Origin: an uncultured Planctomycetaceae bacterium | GTDB lineage: Bacteria > Planctomycetota > Planctomycetia > Planctomycetales > Planctomycetaceae | Direction: 5' to 3' | DNA length: 64,000 nt | Assembly (NCBI GenBank): GCA_943787265.1 | Contig: CALSLT010000017.1 | Location: forward strand, 372,001-436,000 | In this document: piece by piece, positions 42,144 to 50,444 of the stretch | How the letters are laid out: each line of letters starts with the position of its first letter | Position numbering within the stretch: the first letter of the stretch is position 1 | Notes under the pieces: generated by a model | What the model was told of the DNA's origin: nothing | Seen by the model: only the letters and a program-made list of their open reading frames with translations | The model's database searches: none | Translations under genes and position numbers: made by a program

Positions 42144-43535
42144 TTAGACAATGCCGGGGATTGGCTGCGAAGATTCGAGCAGGCTCATCAGGTCGCGGGG
42201 GACTCCGCGGTTGAGGCGGAGTTCGGCGACGTCGAACAGGGAGTGCATCACTGTTCCGAAGAGTTGCGAGATGCCGACCGGATCGCTGACCGGGACGTCG
42301 TTTTTGCGGGAAGCCTGGCCGATGACCTGGCCGCGGTTGATGCCGCCTCCGGCGAAGGCCAGGGTGCAGAGGTTGGTCCAGTGGTCTCGTCCGCCTCGTC
42401 CGTTGATCTTCGGAGTGCGGCCGAAGTCGCCGCCGATGACCAGCAGCACGTTGTCGAGCATGCCTCGGTCTTCGAGATCTTCGATGAACGCGGACACTGC
42501 CTTGTCGACGGGATGGCCGAGCATCTTCATGCCGCGTTCGATGCCTGGGTTGTTGCTGTCTTCGTGCATGTCCCATCCGGCGCTGTGGACGGTGACGAAT
42601 CCGCAGCCAGCTTCGATCAGACGTCGAGCCGTCAGAAAATGTTGACCAAGATCGGACGGCCGGAACTTTTTCTTGCCGATCATGTAGCCGCTGGTGTCAT
42701 ACCGCTCGACGAGTTTCGGATCTTCTTTCGACAGATCGAACGCTTCCGACGCGCTGCCGAGCAGAAGATCGTACGCCTGCTGGGTGTAAGTGCTGACGAC
42801 GTCCGACTGTTTGTCTGCCTGTCTTCTTAGTCGGCCGAATTCGGCGAGCAGACTGCGGCGATCATCGAAGCGGGTTGGGTCGAGATTCAGTTTGAGATTC
42901 TTTGTCGCATCTCCGCCGCCGGACGGATTGAACGGGGCGTAAGTACTGCCGAGCGAATTGGGACGCGAGCCTTTTTCGATTCGCTTGGTTTCGTTGTGAT
43001 ATTGCGGGTCGATTTCCTTCGAGAGGAGCAGCGTGTTGGTCGGCATGCCCGTGTCGGGGTGGTTGGAACCTCGAAGCCGTGAATAGGCGGCTCCCAATCC
43101 AAAGCCTTCAGCTCCGTTGCCGGTGGGATCGGTGCCGCCGGTGAGCATGTGGACGATGGCCTGGACGTGCCCGCCGTTCGAATGTTGAAACGATCGAACC
43201 ACCGCCATCTTGTCGGCATGCTTCGAGAGCAACGGGAAGGTTCCGCCGAAAGCGACGCCCGGCACTGATGTCTGCACGTCGCCGGTCACGCTGCAGTAGG
43301 GCGACGGGGCATCCATATTTGGATTGAATGTTTCAATGTGGCTCGCGCCGCCGGACAAAAACAGATAGACGACGGAGCGGTCTTTGACAAAGCTGGAGCT
43401 TTGCGCGTTCGCTTTCTGCTGAAGCAGCCACGGCAGCGACAACCCGCCAAGCCCCAACGCACCGGCGCGAAGGAAGTCCCTGCGGCAAATGCCGGAACAA
43501 TCCCGTTGAGTGATGTTGTTTCCGAATGTGAGCAT
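42144..43535 (-). CDS. DUF1501 exported (Tat) protein
   Basis: The protein has 463 residues. The N-terminus CRRDFLRAGALGLGGLSLPW is a twin-arginine signal; the folded protein is exported. The body matches DUF1501: SVVYLFLSGGASHIETFNP, GGDFGRTPKINGRGGRDHW, and the C-terminal GRGG-DHW motif near residue 385. The fold is related to alkaline phosphatase/sulfatase, but the family's function is not established. DUF1501 genes are greatly expanded in planctomycetes and often follow a DUF1549/DUF1553 (PSD) gene; none is adjacent here. Confidence 0.85.
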   Translation of the reverse strand: MLTFGNNITQRDCSGICRRDFLRAGALGLGGLSLPWLLQQKANAQSSSFVKDRSVVYLFLSGGASHIETFNPNMDAPSPYCSVTGDVQTSVPGVAFGGTFPLLSKHADKMAVVRSFQHSNGGHVQAIVHMLTGGTDPTGNGAEGFGLGAAYSRLRGSNHPDTGMPTNTLLLSKEIDPQYHNETKRIEKGSRPNSLGSTYAPFNPSGGGDATKNLKLNLDPTRFDDRRSLLAEFGRLRRQADKQSDVVSTYTQQAYDLLLGSASEAFDLSKEDPKLVERYDTSGYMIGKKKFRPSDLGQHFLTARRLIEAGCGFVTVHSAGWDMHEDSNNPGIERGMKMLGHPVDKAVSAFIEDLEDRGMLDNVLLVIGGDFGRTPKINGRGGRDHWTNLCTLAFAGGGINRGQVIGQASRKNDVPVSDPVGISQLFGTVMHSLFDVAELRLNRGVPRDLMSLLESSQPIPGIV

Positions 43536-43663
43536 CGCAGAGTCTCTTGTGGGAATCTGTCAGGCATCCATCGTGGCTTGAAACATCATCGTCCGGCAAC
43601 CCGAACCGGCTTCAGAGGTGAGAACCCTAACTCGAAGATCGTCATGCTGGCGCAGGCGGGCAT

Positions 43664-43888
43664 CTGTCGTTTATACATAAGTCCGCCGTTTTTGAATTTC
43701 TCACTTGTGTGAAGGCCCTCCCCCTCACCAGGGCTCGACCCCTCCCGCAAGCGGGAGAGGTGGATTTCCTTCAGAACCCGCCTCAGCAACCCCTCGCCGC
43801 TTGCGGGAGGGGTCGAGCGACAGCGAGGGGGAGGGTTTACAGCCCGGTTGGCCCGATCTTGAATTTACGACTTCTGCATAAACGACAG
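43664..43888. repeat. Nested inverted-repeat (MITE-like) element
   Basis: Outer arms CTGTCGTTTATACATAAG (43664-43681) and CTTCTGCATAAACGACAG (43871-43888) differ at two positions. Inside, longer GC-rich arms pair (about 43716-43751 and 43797-43836), built on CCCTCCCCCTC, CTCGACCCCTCCCGCAAGCG and complements. It carries no gene. It sits between the DUF1501 and DUF1080 genes. Confidence 0.7.
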
Positions 43889-43964
43889 GGCGAGCACCCA
43901 GTTACGAACAGCGTGGAATATTGATTGCGTCTGGGATCCCACCTTCGCGGGAATGACTGGAAAC

Positions 43965-45302
43965 TCAATCAGCAGTCGGGTAATCGGCGACTCGCAGATT
44001 GCGGAAATTCAGGTTTGTCGTCGGATCGTGGCCTTGCAGGCTGATCGGGCCGGCTTCGACTTTGGAGCCTCGACGAGGATTCGGATCGGCAGAGCGAGTG
44101 TCTTCCCAGTCGGTCACTTGGAAGCCGTTGATCCACGCGGCGATGCGCGGGCCGTGAGCGATCAGGGTCATGGTGAACCACTCGTGGTCGTTCGGGACGA
44201 CCCATCTGGCTTTGGTGCGGCGGAAGATGGCTCCCGTGCCGGCGTTGTCTTTTGGTTGAGTTCGGTCGTCGTTAGCAAAGACGTTTTCGATCTGAAGTTC
44301 GTAGCCATGTGACGGTGCTTCTTCCGTGCCGGGAATCAGTCGGAAGAAGACTCCGCTGTTGAGGCCGTCGCCGTTTGTCTTTGCTTCGAATTGGAGGACG
44401 AAGTCGGACCAGGCATCGTCGGATTCCAGGAAGCCCGGACCGTTGCTGACGGAGATGGCTTCGTCGGCGACGCTGAATTCACTTTTTGATCCGGCGACCG
44501 AGTGCCAGCCGGCCAGGTCTTTGCCGTTGAAGATCGACTTCGTGCCAACCGGTTTGATAAAGACGTTTCGAAATTTGACGAGGCCGGCGTTCTTTTGCAG
44601 ACCGATGCGGCCGCTGGTCAGCAGGTTTTCCGATTCGTCTTTGAAGTCGAGTACCGATTCGCCGTCGAGACTTGCAGTGAAGTGGTTGCCTTCGACTTTG
44701 ATGACCGCCGTTCGCCATTTCTCTTCGCCGAGTGATTTGGCGGTTGGCTCGGTGCGGCCGACCAGGCTGCCTGTTCCGAACTGGTCTCGCGAGTCGAAGA
44801 TGTTGAACTCGTAGCAGTCTTTGGTTGGATTGGTCGGCTCGGGGGCACAACGCAGGAAGATGCCGCTGTTGCCGCCTCCTGAAACCCAGTAGTCGCAGCG
44901 AAGTTCGAAGTCGGCGAACGGGACGTTGGTTAGAAGCAGGCCGGGGTCGCCCTCGCTGGCTTCGATGAGGCCGTCGTCGGTGATGTGCCAGTCGACGTCG
45001 TTGTTAGGCGTCCATCCGGCGAAAGTTTGTCCGTCGAAAAGCTGAATCCAGCCGTCGCGGATTTCGTCTTCGGAGAGTAGCAGTTTAGGTTCGCCGTTCA
45101 GCGGCAAGACCTCGGGGCCTTTTTTCGCTTTCGGCTTGGCAGCAGGTTTTGTTTCTTTTGGAGTCGCTTCATTGGTCGCGACCGTTGTCGTTGCCGGCGA
45201 AGCCGCTGGGCCTGCCTCGGGAGTTTCGGAGCCGCAGCCACTCAGGCCGACCATGCCCGACGAAAGAAAACTCAGGAGCAGAATTGTTGAGGTGCGGTTC
45301 AT
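43965..45302 (-). CDS. Lipoprotein with two DUF1080 (3-keto-disaccharide hydrolase) domains
   Basis: The protein has 445 residues. A lipoprotein signal ends at LSGC (Cys near residue 23), followed by a Pro/Ala/Lys linker. Domain one (about residues 77-230) starts WIQLFDGQTFAGW and contains GGGNSGIFLR. Domain two (about 250-440) starts SIFNGKDLAGW and contains GDGLNSGVFFR, ending with LQGHDPTTNLNFRNLRVADY. DUF1080 is a jelly-roll family acting on or binding sugars. Tandem copies are common in planctomycetes. It is probably an anchored glycan-processing protein; the substrate is unknown. Confidence 0.8.
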   Translation of the reverse strand: MNRTSTILLLSFLSSGMVGLSGCGSETPEAGPAASPATTTVATNEATPKETKPAAKPKAKKGPEVLPLNGEPKLLLSEDEIRDGWIQLFDGQTFAGWTPNNDVDWHITDDGLIEASEGDPGLLLTNVPFADFELRCDYWVSGGGNSGIFLRCAPEPTNPTKDCYEFNIFDSRDQFGTGSLVGRTEPTAKSLGEEKWRTAVIKVEGNHFTASLDGESVLDFKDESENLLTSGRIGLQKNAGLVKFRNVFIKPVGTKSIFNGKDLAGWHSVAGSKSEFSVADEAISVSNGPGFLESDDAWSDFVLQFEAKTNGDGLNSGVFFRLIPGTEEAPSHGYELQIENVFANDDRTQPKDNAGTGAIFRRTKARWVVPNDHEWFTMTLIAHGPRIAAWINGFQVTDWEDTRSADPNPRRGSKVEAGPISLQGHDPTTNLNFRNLRVADYPTAD

Positions 45303-45332
45303 GGCGAAGGCCTCTTGCGTTATTCATGAAAA

Positions 45333-45408
45333 GGTAACCAATAGCGTCAGCGAAGGATGGTTTTCGAGATTCGCGAAAGGGAGTCCCTCGCTGACGCTTC
45401 GGGTTACC
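45333..45408. repeat. REP-like inverted repeat with GGTAACC ends
   Basis: GGTAACC (45333-45339) and GCGTCAGCGA (45344-45353) pair with TCGCTGACGC (45388-45397) and GGTTACC (45402-45408). The element is in the intergenic region upstream of the DUF1080 gene. Confidence 0.7.
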
Positions 45409-45660
45409 AGGAAGGCAAAACTTGCGGAGACTGTAGCGTGGTTTGGAGCGGGTTGACAAAGCGCCGAAGCGTCGTCAAAACAGCCGCGCTCACAGGTCGT
45501 GTGAGAAAGCGATCGTCGCTCAGTGAATAGTACCGCTGAGCTGTTGTTTGAGCCTTATCTGCATTTATCGGGACTGGTTGTCCTCCGCGAGACGTCGAGG
45601 ATTCAATCACCCCTCCTTTAAAGCGTCGACACGACGCGACCACCACGGAGAGTTTGAGTT

Positions 45661-45867
45661 ATGAGTGGACCCATCGTCCGAACAGGCACGACGCCCGAAT
45701 TCTGGGCAAACTACGATCAGGTTTTCGGCGGCAAGACAGCGAAAAAGAAGAAGGCCACCAAAAAGAAAGCTGCCAAGAAGGCCAGCACAAAGAAGAAGGC
45801 AGTCAAAAAAGCTGCTGTGAAGAAAAAAGCGGCTAAGAAGAAGAAGGCTGCCAAGAATAAAAAGTAG
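45661..45867 (+). CDS. Histone H1-like Lys/Ala-rich small protein
   Basis: The protein has 68 residues. A conserved-looking head (MSGPIVRTGTTPEFWANYD) precedes a tail made almost wholly of Lys and Ala (KKKKATKKKAAKKA, KKKAVKKAAVKKKAA), like the C-terminal domain of histone H1 and H1-like proteins of chlamydiae and planctomycetes. It likely binds nucleic acid and may help condense the nucleoid; the head may target or fold against something else. GGAGAG precedes the ATG by about 8-10 bases. A strong terminator follows, so it is a one-gene transcript. Confidence 0.75.
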   Translation: MSGPIVRTGTTPEFWANYDQVFGGKTAKKKKATKKKAAKKASTKKKAVKKAAVKKKAAKKKKAAKNKK

Positions 45868-45910
45868 AGATCGCGTTGGACGATCGTCTGCTTGTTTGAT
45901 TTGAAATCAG

Positions 45911-45948
45911 AACGCCCGGTGACTTGCTAAGTTGCCGGGCGTTTTTTG
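45911..45948 (+). terminator. Rho-independent terminator of the H1-like gene
   Basis: ACGCCCGG (45912-45919) pairs with CCGGGCGT (45935-45942) and is followed by T6. The inner AC/GT pairs extend the stem. It lies about 45 bp after the stop. Confidence 0.9.
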
Positions 45949-45965
45949 TTTGGAAGGAAACGACT

Positions 45966-46036
45966 AAGCCACAGAGATCACAGAGGCCACCGAGATGAGA
46001 ATTGTTTCTCCGTGATCTCGGTGCTCTCTGTGGCTT
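45966..46036. repeat. Palindromic repeat with AAGCCACAGAGA ends
   Basis: AAGCCACAGAGA (45966-45977) pairs with TCTCTGTGGCTT (46025-46036). Inner arms CACCGAGAT and ATCTCGGTG also pair. It contains no gene and lies upstream of the sulfatase. Confidence 0.75.
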
Positions 46037-46175
46037 TATTTCCACGGACCTCTTGCGGCTGCGAGCAACCGGGGCCACCCATTGTCGGATGGCTCGAACG
46101 GTTTGACGGTTGAAATTGGTGGCGTGATACTCGGCGGTGATCGTTTTCGAATTCGCAACCGGAGATCTCACACCT

Positions 46176-47555
46176 ATGGATTGCTTTGCTTGTCGCCGAA
46201 TTGGACGTTGTTTTGCTGTTCTGGTTTTGGCTGTTTGTTGCGTGGGGGTGCTCGCGAGGAGTGCGGAGGCTCGGCAGCCGAATGTCATTTTGATTTACAC
46301 GGACGATCAGGGGGCGGTCGACGTGAATTGCTACGGGGCGAAGGATTTGATCACTCCTTCGCTGGATGACCTGGCGAGTCGAGGCGTGCGGTTTACTCAG
46401 TTCTACGCGGCGGCTCCGGTGTGTTCTCCGTCTCGGGCGGCGATGTTGACAGGCCGGGTGCCTCAGCGAGCGGGTGTGCCGGGGAATGTTTCGTCGACTC
46501 ATGGCAAATCGGGGATGCCCGCTGAGCAGGTGACGATTGCCGAGATGATGAAGAACGCCGGGTACGCGACCGGGCATGTCGGGAAGTGGCATCTTGGTTA
46601 CACGCCGGAAACGATGCCGAACGGGCAGGGGTTTGATTCGTCGTTCGGGCACATGGGCGGGTGCATCGATAACTGGTCGCACTTTTTCTACTGGCAGGGG
46701 CCGAATCGTCACGACTTGTGGCAGAACGGCGAGCACATCTGGCGGGACGGTGAGTTCTTTCCGGACCTGATGGTTCAGCAGGGGCACGACTTCATCGAGC
46801 AGAACAAGGATCAGCCATTCTTTCTTTACTGGGCGATCAATCTGCCGCACTACCCGCTTCAGGGAACGGACAAGTGGCGGAAGAAGTACGAGCACCTGCC
46901 GGCTCCGCGGCGAATGTACAACGCGTTTGTTTCGACGATGGACGAGTCGATCGGCAAGCTGCTGGGCAAGCTCGACGAATTGAAGCTTCGAGAAGACACG
47001 ATCGTGATTTTTCAGTCGGACCACGGGCACTCTCATGAGGAGCGGACCTTCAGCGGCGGCGGAAGTGCCGGCCCGTATCGCGGAGCCAAATTCAGTCTGT
47101 TTGAAGGCGGAATTCGAGTTCCGGCGATGATCTCCTGGCCAGGCAAGCTGCCTGCCGGTGAGGTACGTAGTCAATTGGCGACAGCCTGTGACTGGATGCC
47201 GACCATCGCTGATCTGGCCGAGGTGGAACGCCCGGACCGAAAGCTCGACGGACGGAGCATCGCGAAAGTGATTCAATCGTCGGACGCCGACTCTCCGCAC
47301 AAGCAGTTTCACTGGCAGAGCGGCGGCGGCAGGAATCCTCAGTGGGCCGTTCGGGACGGCGATTGGAAGCTGATCGGCAATCCTCGCGACACGAGTAACA
47401 AGGCTCCGATTGGAAAGGGCGATGCCAGGTTCCTGGTGAACCTCGCCCAAGACGTGTCCGAGATGAAGAACCTGGCGGGCGATAATCCAGAGATTGTCAG
47501 CCGTCTTGAAAAACTTCATGACGAGTGGGCGGCTCAGGCGGCAGCTCAGGATTGA
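46176..47555 (+). CDS. FGly-dependent sulfatase, exported
   Basis: The protein has 459 residues from the ATG at 46176; an in-frame GTG 13 codons upstream is an alternative. A basic start and hydrophobic core (FAVLVLAVCCVGVL) form a signal peptide to ARSAEA. Core motifs are PNVILIYTDDQGAVD with metal Asp pair, PVCSPSRAAMLTGR with the Cys (about residue 83) to be turned into formylglycine, GKWHLGY, and FQSDHGHS with further metal ligands. It hydrolyses a sulfate ester, probably on an algal or other sulfated polysaccharide. An anaerobic-type maturase would be needed and is not seen here. The distal substrate is unknown. Confidence 0.9.
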   Translation: MDCFACRRIGRCFAVLVLAVCCVGVLARSAEARQPNVILIYTDDQGAVDVNCYGAKDLITPSLDDLASRGVRFTQFYAAAPVCSPSRAAMLTGRVPQRAGVPGNVSSTHGKSGMPAEQVTIAEMMKNAGYATGHVGKWHLGYTPETMPNGQGFDSSFGHMGGCIDNWSHFFYWQGPNRHDLWQNGEHIWRDGEFFPDLMVQQGHDFIEQNKDQPFFLYWAINLPHYPLQGTDKWRKKYEHLPAPRRMYNAFVSTMDESIGKLLGKLDELKLREDTIVIFQSDHGHSHEERTFSGGGSAGPYRGAKFSLFEGGIRVPAMISWPGKLPAGEVRSQLATACDWMPTIADLAEVERPDRKLDGRSIAKVIQSSDADSPHKQFHWQSGGGRNPQWAVRDGDWKLIGNPRDTSNKAPIGKGDARFLVNLAQDVSEMKNLAGDNPEIVSRLEKLHDEWAAQAAAQD

Positions 47556-47754
47556 TTGTCGCTACGCTCGTCAGCGCGTGCTGTCCGCCGTCTGGCGACG
47601 GCGCCAACAGGCATTTGTCGAGAATTCGGACGGTCTGATTGCGGGATCGGTTTCTGTCCGTTAATCAGTGCTCTGGCCTGCGGTTGGCATCTGGCTGAGT
47701 GGCTGAATTGACGCGGCCGCTGCGTTCTCACTCTACGACTGACGGATTGTGATC

Positions 47755-48900
47755 ATGTCGAGCGAAACTGAATCCCGCCTCGCGAACATCGAAGAAAAAG
47801 TGAATGCCGGCGAACGGCTTTCCTTCGATGATGGCCTGTTTCTCGAAGAGAAGGTCGATGTGCTGACGCTCGGTCAGCTTGCGAATACCGTGCGGGAGCG
47901 GAAGAACGGAAACCTCGCGTACTACAACACCAACATTCATCTGAACCCGACGAATGTCTGCGTTTATCGCTGCATTTTCTGTGCGTTTCGGGCGGATCTG
48001 AAGGCCGAAAAGGCCTACACGTTTACCGACGACATGATTCGCGAGCGGGCTTTAGAAGCTCGAGCTCAAGGCGCGACGGAGATTCACGTCGTCGGCGGGC
48101 TGCATCATCAGAAGCCGTTTGAATGGTACGTCGACGTGGTGCGAGTTATTCACGAGACGTGCCCGGAGCTGCACATCAAGGCGTGGACCGGCGTTGAGAT
48201 CAACTGGTTCAGCCACATCACGAAAAAGCCGTACAAGTGGTGTCTTGAGAAGCTGATCGAGGCCGGCCTGGGCAGCATGCCCGGCGGCGGTGCGGAGATT
48301 TTCGACGAGGAAGTTCGGGAGCAGATTTGCGAACACAAAGCGGATTCTCAGTCGTGGATCGACATCCATCGGGATGCTCATCAGCTCGGATTACGGACTA
48401 ATGCGACGATGCTTTACGGGCACGTCGAAGAGGCGAAACACCGCATCGACCATCTCTGCAAACTGCGTGAATTACAGGACGAAACAGGCGGTTTTCAGAC
48501 GTTTATTCCGCTCGCGTTCCATCCGGACAACACGGGCCTTGATCACATTCCGAAGCCCAGCGGGCTGCAGGATTTGAAGACAATCGCGATCTCGCGGCTG
48601 ATGCTCGACAACTTCGACCATATCAAGGCGTACTGGATCATGCTGGGCGAAAAGATCGCGCAGACGGCACTCAGTTTCGGGGCCGACGACCTCGACGGCA
48701 CGGTGGTTCATGAGCTGATTTACCACGACGCGGGGGCCGAAACTCCCGAAGGCGTGACCGTCGAGCATCTGCACTCCTTAATACGCGAAGCCGGGCGAGA
48801 ACCGGTTGAACGAGACACGCTCTATCGACGAGTCGTGCGTGACGGTGCAAAATGGCACGCTGAGGAGCCGCTAGGTGCTGAGACTCTCGCAAGCGTTTGA
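47755..48900 (+). CDS. mqnE: Aminofutalosine synthase MqnE, radical SAM
   Basis: The protein has 381 residues from the ATG at 47755. The radical-SAM cluster motif is CVYRCIFC (CxxxCxxC, about residues 69-76). It then shows HVVGGLHHQKPFEWYVD, KAWTGVEINWF, GLGSMPGGGAEIFDEEVR and FHPDNTGLDHIP, all MqnE-like rather than MqnC. It makes aminofutalosine from a chorismate-derived substrate and S-adenosylmethionine in the futalosine route to menaquinone. Other mqn genes are not in this window. The upstream gene is the sulfatase, unrelated. It has a weak upstream ribosome site. Confidence 0.9.
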   Translation: MSSETESRLANIEEKVNAGERLSFDDGLFLEEKVDVLTLGQLANTVRERKNGNLAYYNTNIHLNPTNVCVYRCIFCAFRADLKAEKAYTFTDDMIRERALEARAQGATEIHVVGGLHHQKPFEWYVDVVRVIHETCPELHIKAWTGVEINWFSHITKKPYKWCLEKLIEAGLGSMPGGGAEIFDEEVREQICEHKADSQSWIDIHRDAHQLGLRTNATMLYGHVEEAKHRIDHLCKLRELQDETGGFQTFIPLAFHPDNTGLDHIPKPSGLQDLKTIAISRLMLDNFDHIKAYWIMLGEKIAQTALSFGADDLDGTVVHELIYHDAGAETPEGVTVEHLHSLIREAGREPVERDTLYRRVVRDGAKWHAEEPLGAETLASV

Positions 48901-48956
48901 AGTGGTTTGATGCCACTGCGAATCTTTAGATCGTTCCATCGGGGCCTGCGGGAATT

Positions 48957-49403
48957 GTGCAGTTCGACACTTTTGAGTCGTCGCTTCGTCGGCGCGCCAA
49001 TGCCAGTGGGTTGAGGTACGAGTTGCGCACGCCACTGACTCACTCTGATCTGGCAGTTGCGTTGTCTACGATTCACGATTCTGTGCCGAATTCATTGGTT
49101 GAGTTTTACCGTTTCTGCAACGGTTTTTATGTCGTGTCGCCGCACCTTGAAGTCCTTGGCGTAGATGCTCTCCAAAGGGACGGAGATCTGATTGAATTTG
49201 CGACATTTGACCGGTCGAGCTGCGTCGCCTTCGATATCACACAGTTGAACGACGCTGGTGAGTGGGACATTATCAATCATGCGACAGGGTTTCGGGTAAC
49301 GCATACGCTGGCGAGTTTTTTGACCAACAAAACATGGGCGTGGATTGACCGGCAGCGTCCTGTTTGGCGTGACGAATTCGGTGTCGAGGGGGCGTTGCCC
49401 TAA
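48957..49403 (+). CDS. SUKH (SMI1/KNR4)-like protein
   Basis: The protein has 148 residues with a GTG start. The family signature VPNSLVEFYRFCNGFYVV (about 43-60) is followed by a beta-rich core (GDLIEFATFDRSSCVAFDI) and a late helix with TLASFLTNKTWAWID. SUKH proteins are often immunity partners of polymorphic toxins, but many act elsewhere. No toxin is adjacent. The stop codon TAA (49401-49403) is also the target-site duplication of the following insertion element, so the gene was left intact by the insertion. Functional role open. Confidence 0.75.
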   Translation: MQFDTFESSLRRRANASGLRYELRTPLTHSDLAVALSTIHDSVPNSLVEFYRFCNGFYVVSPHLEVLGVDALQRDGDLIEFATFDRSSCVAFDITQLNDAGEWDIINHATGFRVTHTLASFLTNKTWAWIDRQRPVWRDEFGVEGALP

Positions 49404-50335
49404 GAGGCTGACAAAGAACTGGATCTGGGTTGTTTGATTATGCGGTGTTGTTGAGGATTCTGAAGCAGATGGCAGCGAGTGCCAGGTTGTTCCAGGCGTC
49501 GATGATTGTGGCGTGTCTGTCGTAGCGGATTCTCATTCGTCTCAAACCTTTGATCCAACTGATGGTTCGCTCGACCACCCATCGCTTTCGTCCAAGCTGG
49601 CTGCCGTGAGGTTCTTTGCGGCGACGGATGAGTGGTGTGATGCCGAGAATTCTCAGGATGTCGCGTGTTCCTTCACTATCGTAGCCGGCGTCGGCATAGA
49701 GAGTTGCTGGATGCACACGAGGGCGACCGGGCTTTCCGCCAATCGTCGGAAACAACACAACCGTCGACAGTATCTGGCAGTGATCGCTGACGTTGGCAGC
49801 GGCCGACTGCATCACCAGAGGAGTCCCCTTCGCATCGACAAGAACCGTGTATTTTGTGCCTGGTTTACGGCGATCAACAGGGCTGGGACCGCTGCGGTCG
49901 CCGCCGCCGAAGGCTCGGACCTGGACCGAATCGATCATGACCGTTTCCAATTGAAGTTCGTCTTTCCGCTGCAGTTCACGGAGAATCAAACGATGAACTT
50001 TCTGCCAGACGTTCGCTTCCTGCCACAACTTCAGTCGCGTCCGAGCGGTCTCGCCCGAGCACCCCATCTCGCACGGTACATCTTTCCAACGGCAGCCCAC
50101 AGTCAACACAAACCAGATCACCTTGACCACCGTCGCGTGATCAATCGGCTTGCGACCGCCTTGAACTCCCGGTGGTGCTTGCGGTGGCAAAAATGAAACC
50201 ACATAGTTCAAAAACGCATCCGGCAATTGTGCATCCATGATTCACTCCATTGATGATCGGGGTTGAATACGATCATCAGGCGCAAATCTCATGCCGTTTG
50301 TCGGATGCTTCTCAAGTCAGTTCTTTGTCAGCCTC
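49404..50335. mobile_element. IS5-family insertion sequence
   Basis: The element is 932 bp. Terminal inverted repeats GAGGCTGACAAAGAACTG (49404-49421) and CAGTTCTTTGTCAGCCTC (50318-50335) are perfect for 18 bases. A 3-bp duplication TAA is directly outside (49401-49403 and 50336-50338). It holds one transposase gene. Intact ends and transposase suggest a recent insertion. Confidence 0.95.
49438..50238 (-). CDS. IS5-family DDE transposase
   Basis: The protein has 266 residues and fills the element. An N-terminal helix-turn-helix-like part (VVKVIWFVLTVGCRWKDVP, SGETARTRLKLWQEA) is followed by the RNase H-like DDE domain: Asp in VMIDSVQVRA, Asp in LYADAGYDS and Glu in WVVERTISWIKGLRR. It cuts and inserts the element. 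A single open frame means no frameshift is required, unlike some related elements. The TNA-type 3-bp duplication (TAA) fits the IS1031-like part of the IS5 family. Confidence 0.95.
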   Translation of the reverse strand: MDAQLPDAFLNYVVSFLPPQAPPGVQGGRKPIDHATVVKVIWFVLTVGCRWKDVPCEMGCSGETARTRLKLWQEANVWQKVHRLILRELQRKDELQLETVMIDSVQVRAFGGGDRSGPSPVDRRKPGTKYTVLVDAKGTPLVMQSAAANVSDHCQILSTVVLFPTIGGKPGRPRVHPATLYADAGYDSEGTRDILRILGITPLIRRRKEPHGSQLGRKRWVVERTISWIKGLRRMRIRYDRHATIIDAWNNLALAAICFRILNNTA

Positions 50336-50444
50336 TAAGCTTGATGCAATAATTGCGGGCTTGCGTTTGTCGCCGGCAAGTTGCATTTCTTCGCTGTTGA
50401 TTGCCGCAAAAAGTGCAGTCTTGCTCTGTAGATTGGACCGTTCG

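Noticed and set aside
43709..43850. CRISPR-like or rRNA-like element in the GC-rich palindromic region
   Set aside because: There are no regularly spaced direct repeats with unique spacers. The structure is one nested inverted repeat.
45978..47519. 513-codon minus-strand open frame opposite the sulfatase
   Set aside because: Arg/Val/His-rich composition typical of an antisense shadow of a GC-rich gene. The sulfatase motifs on the plus strand are clear.
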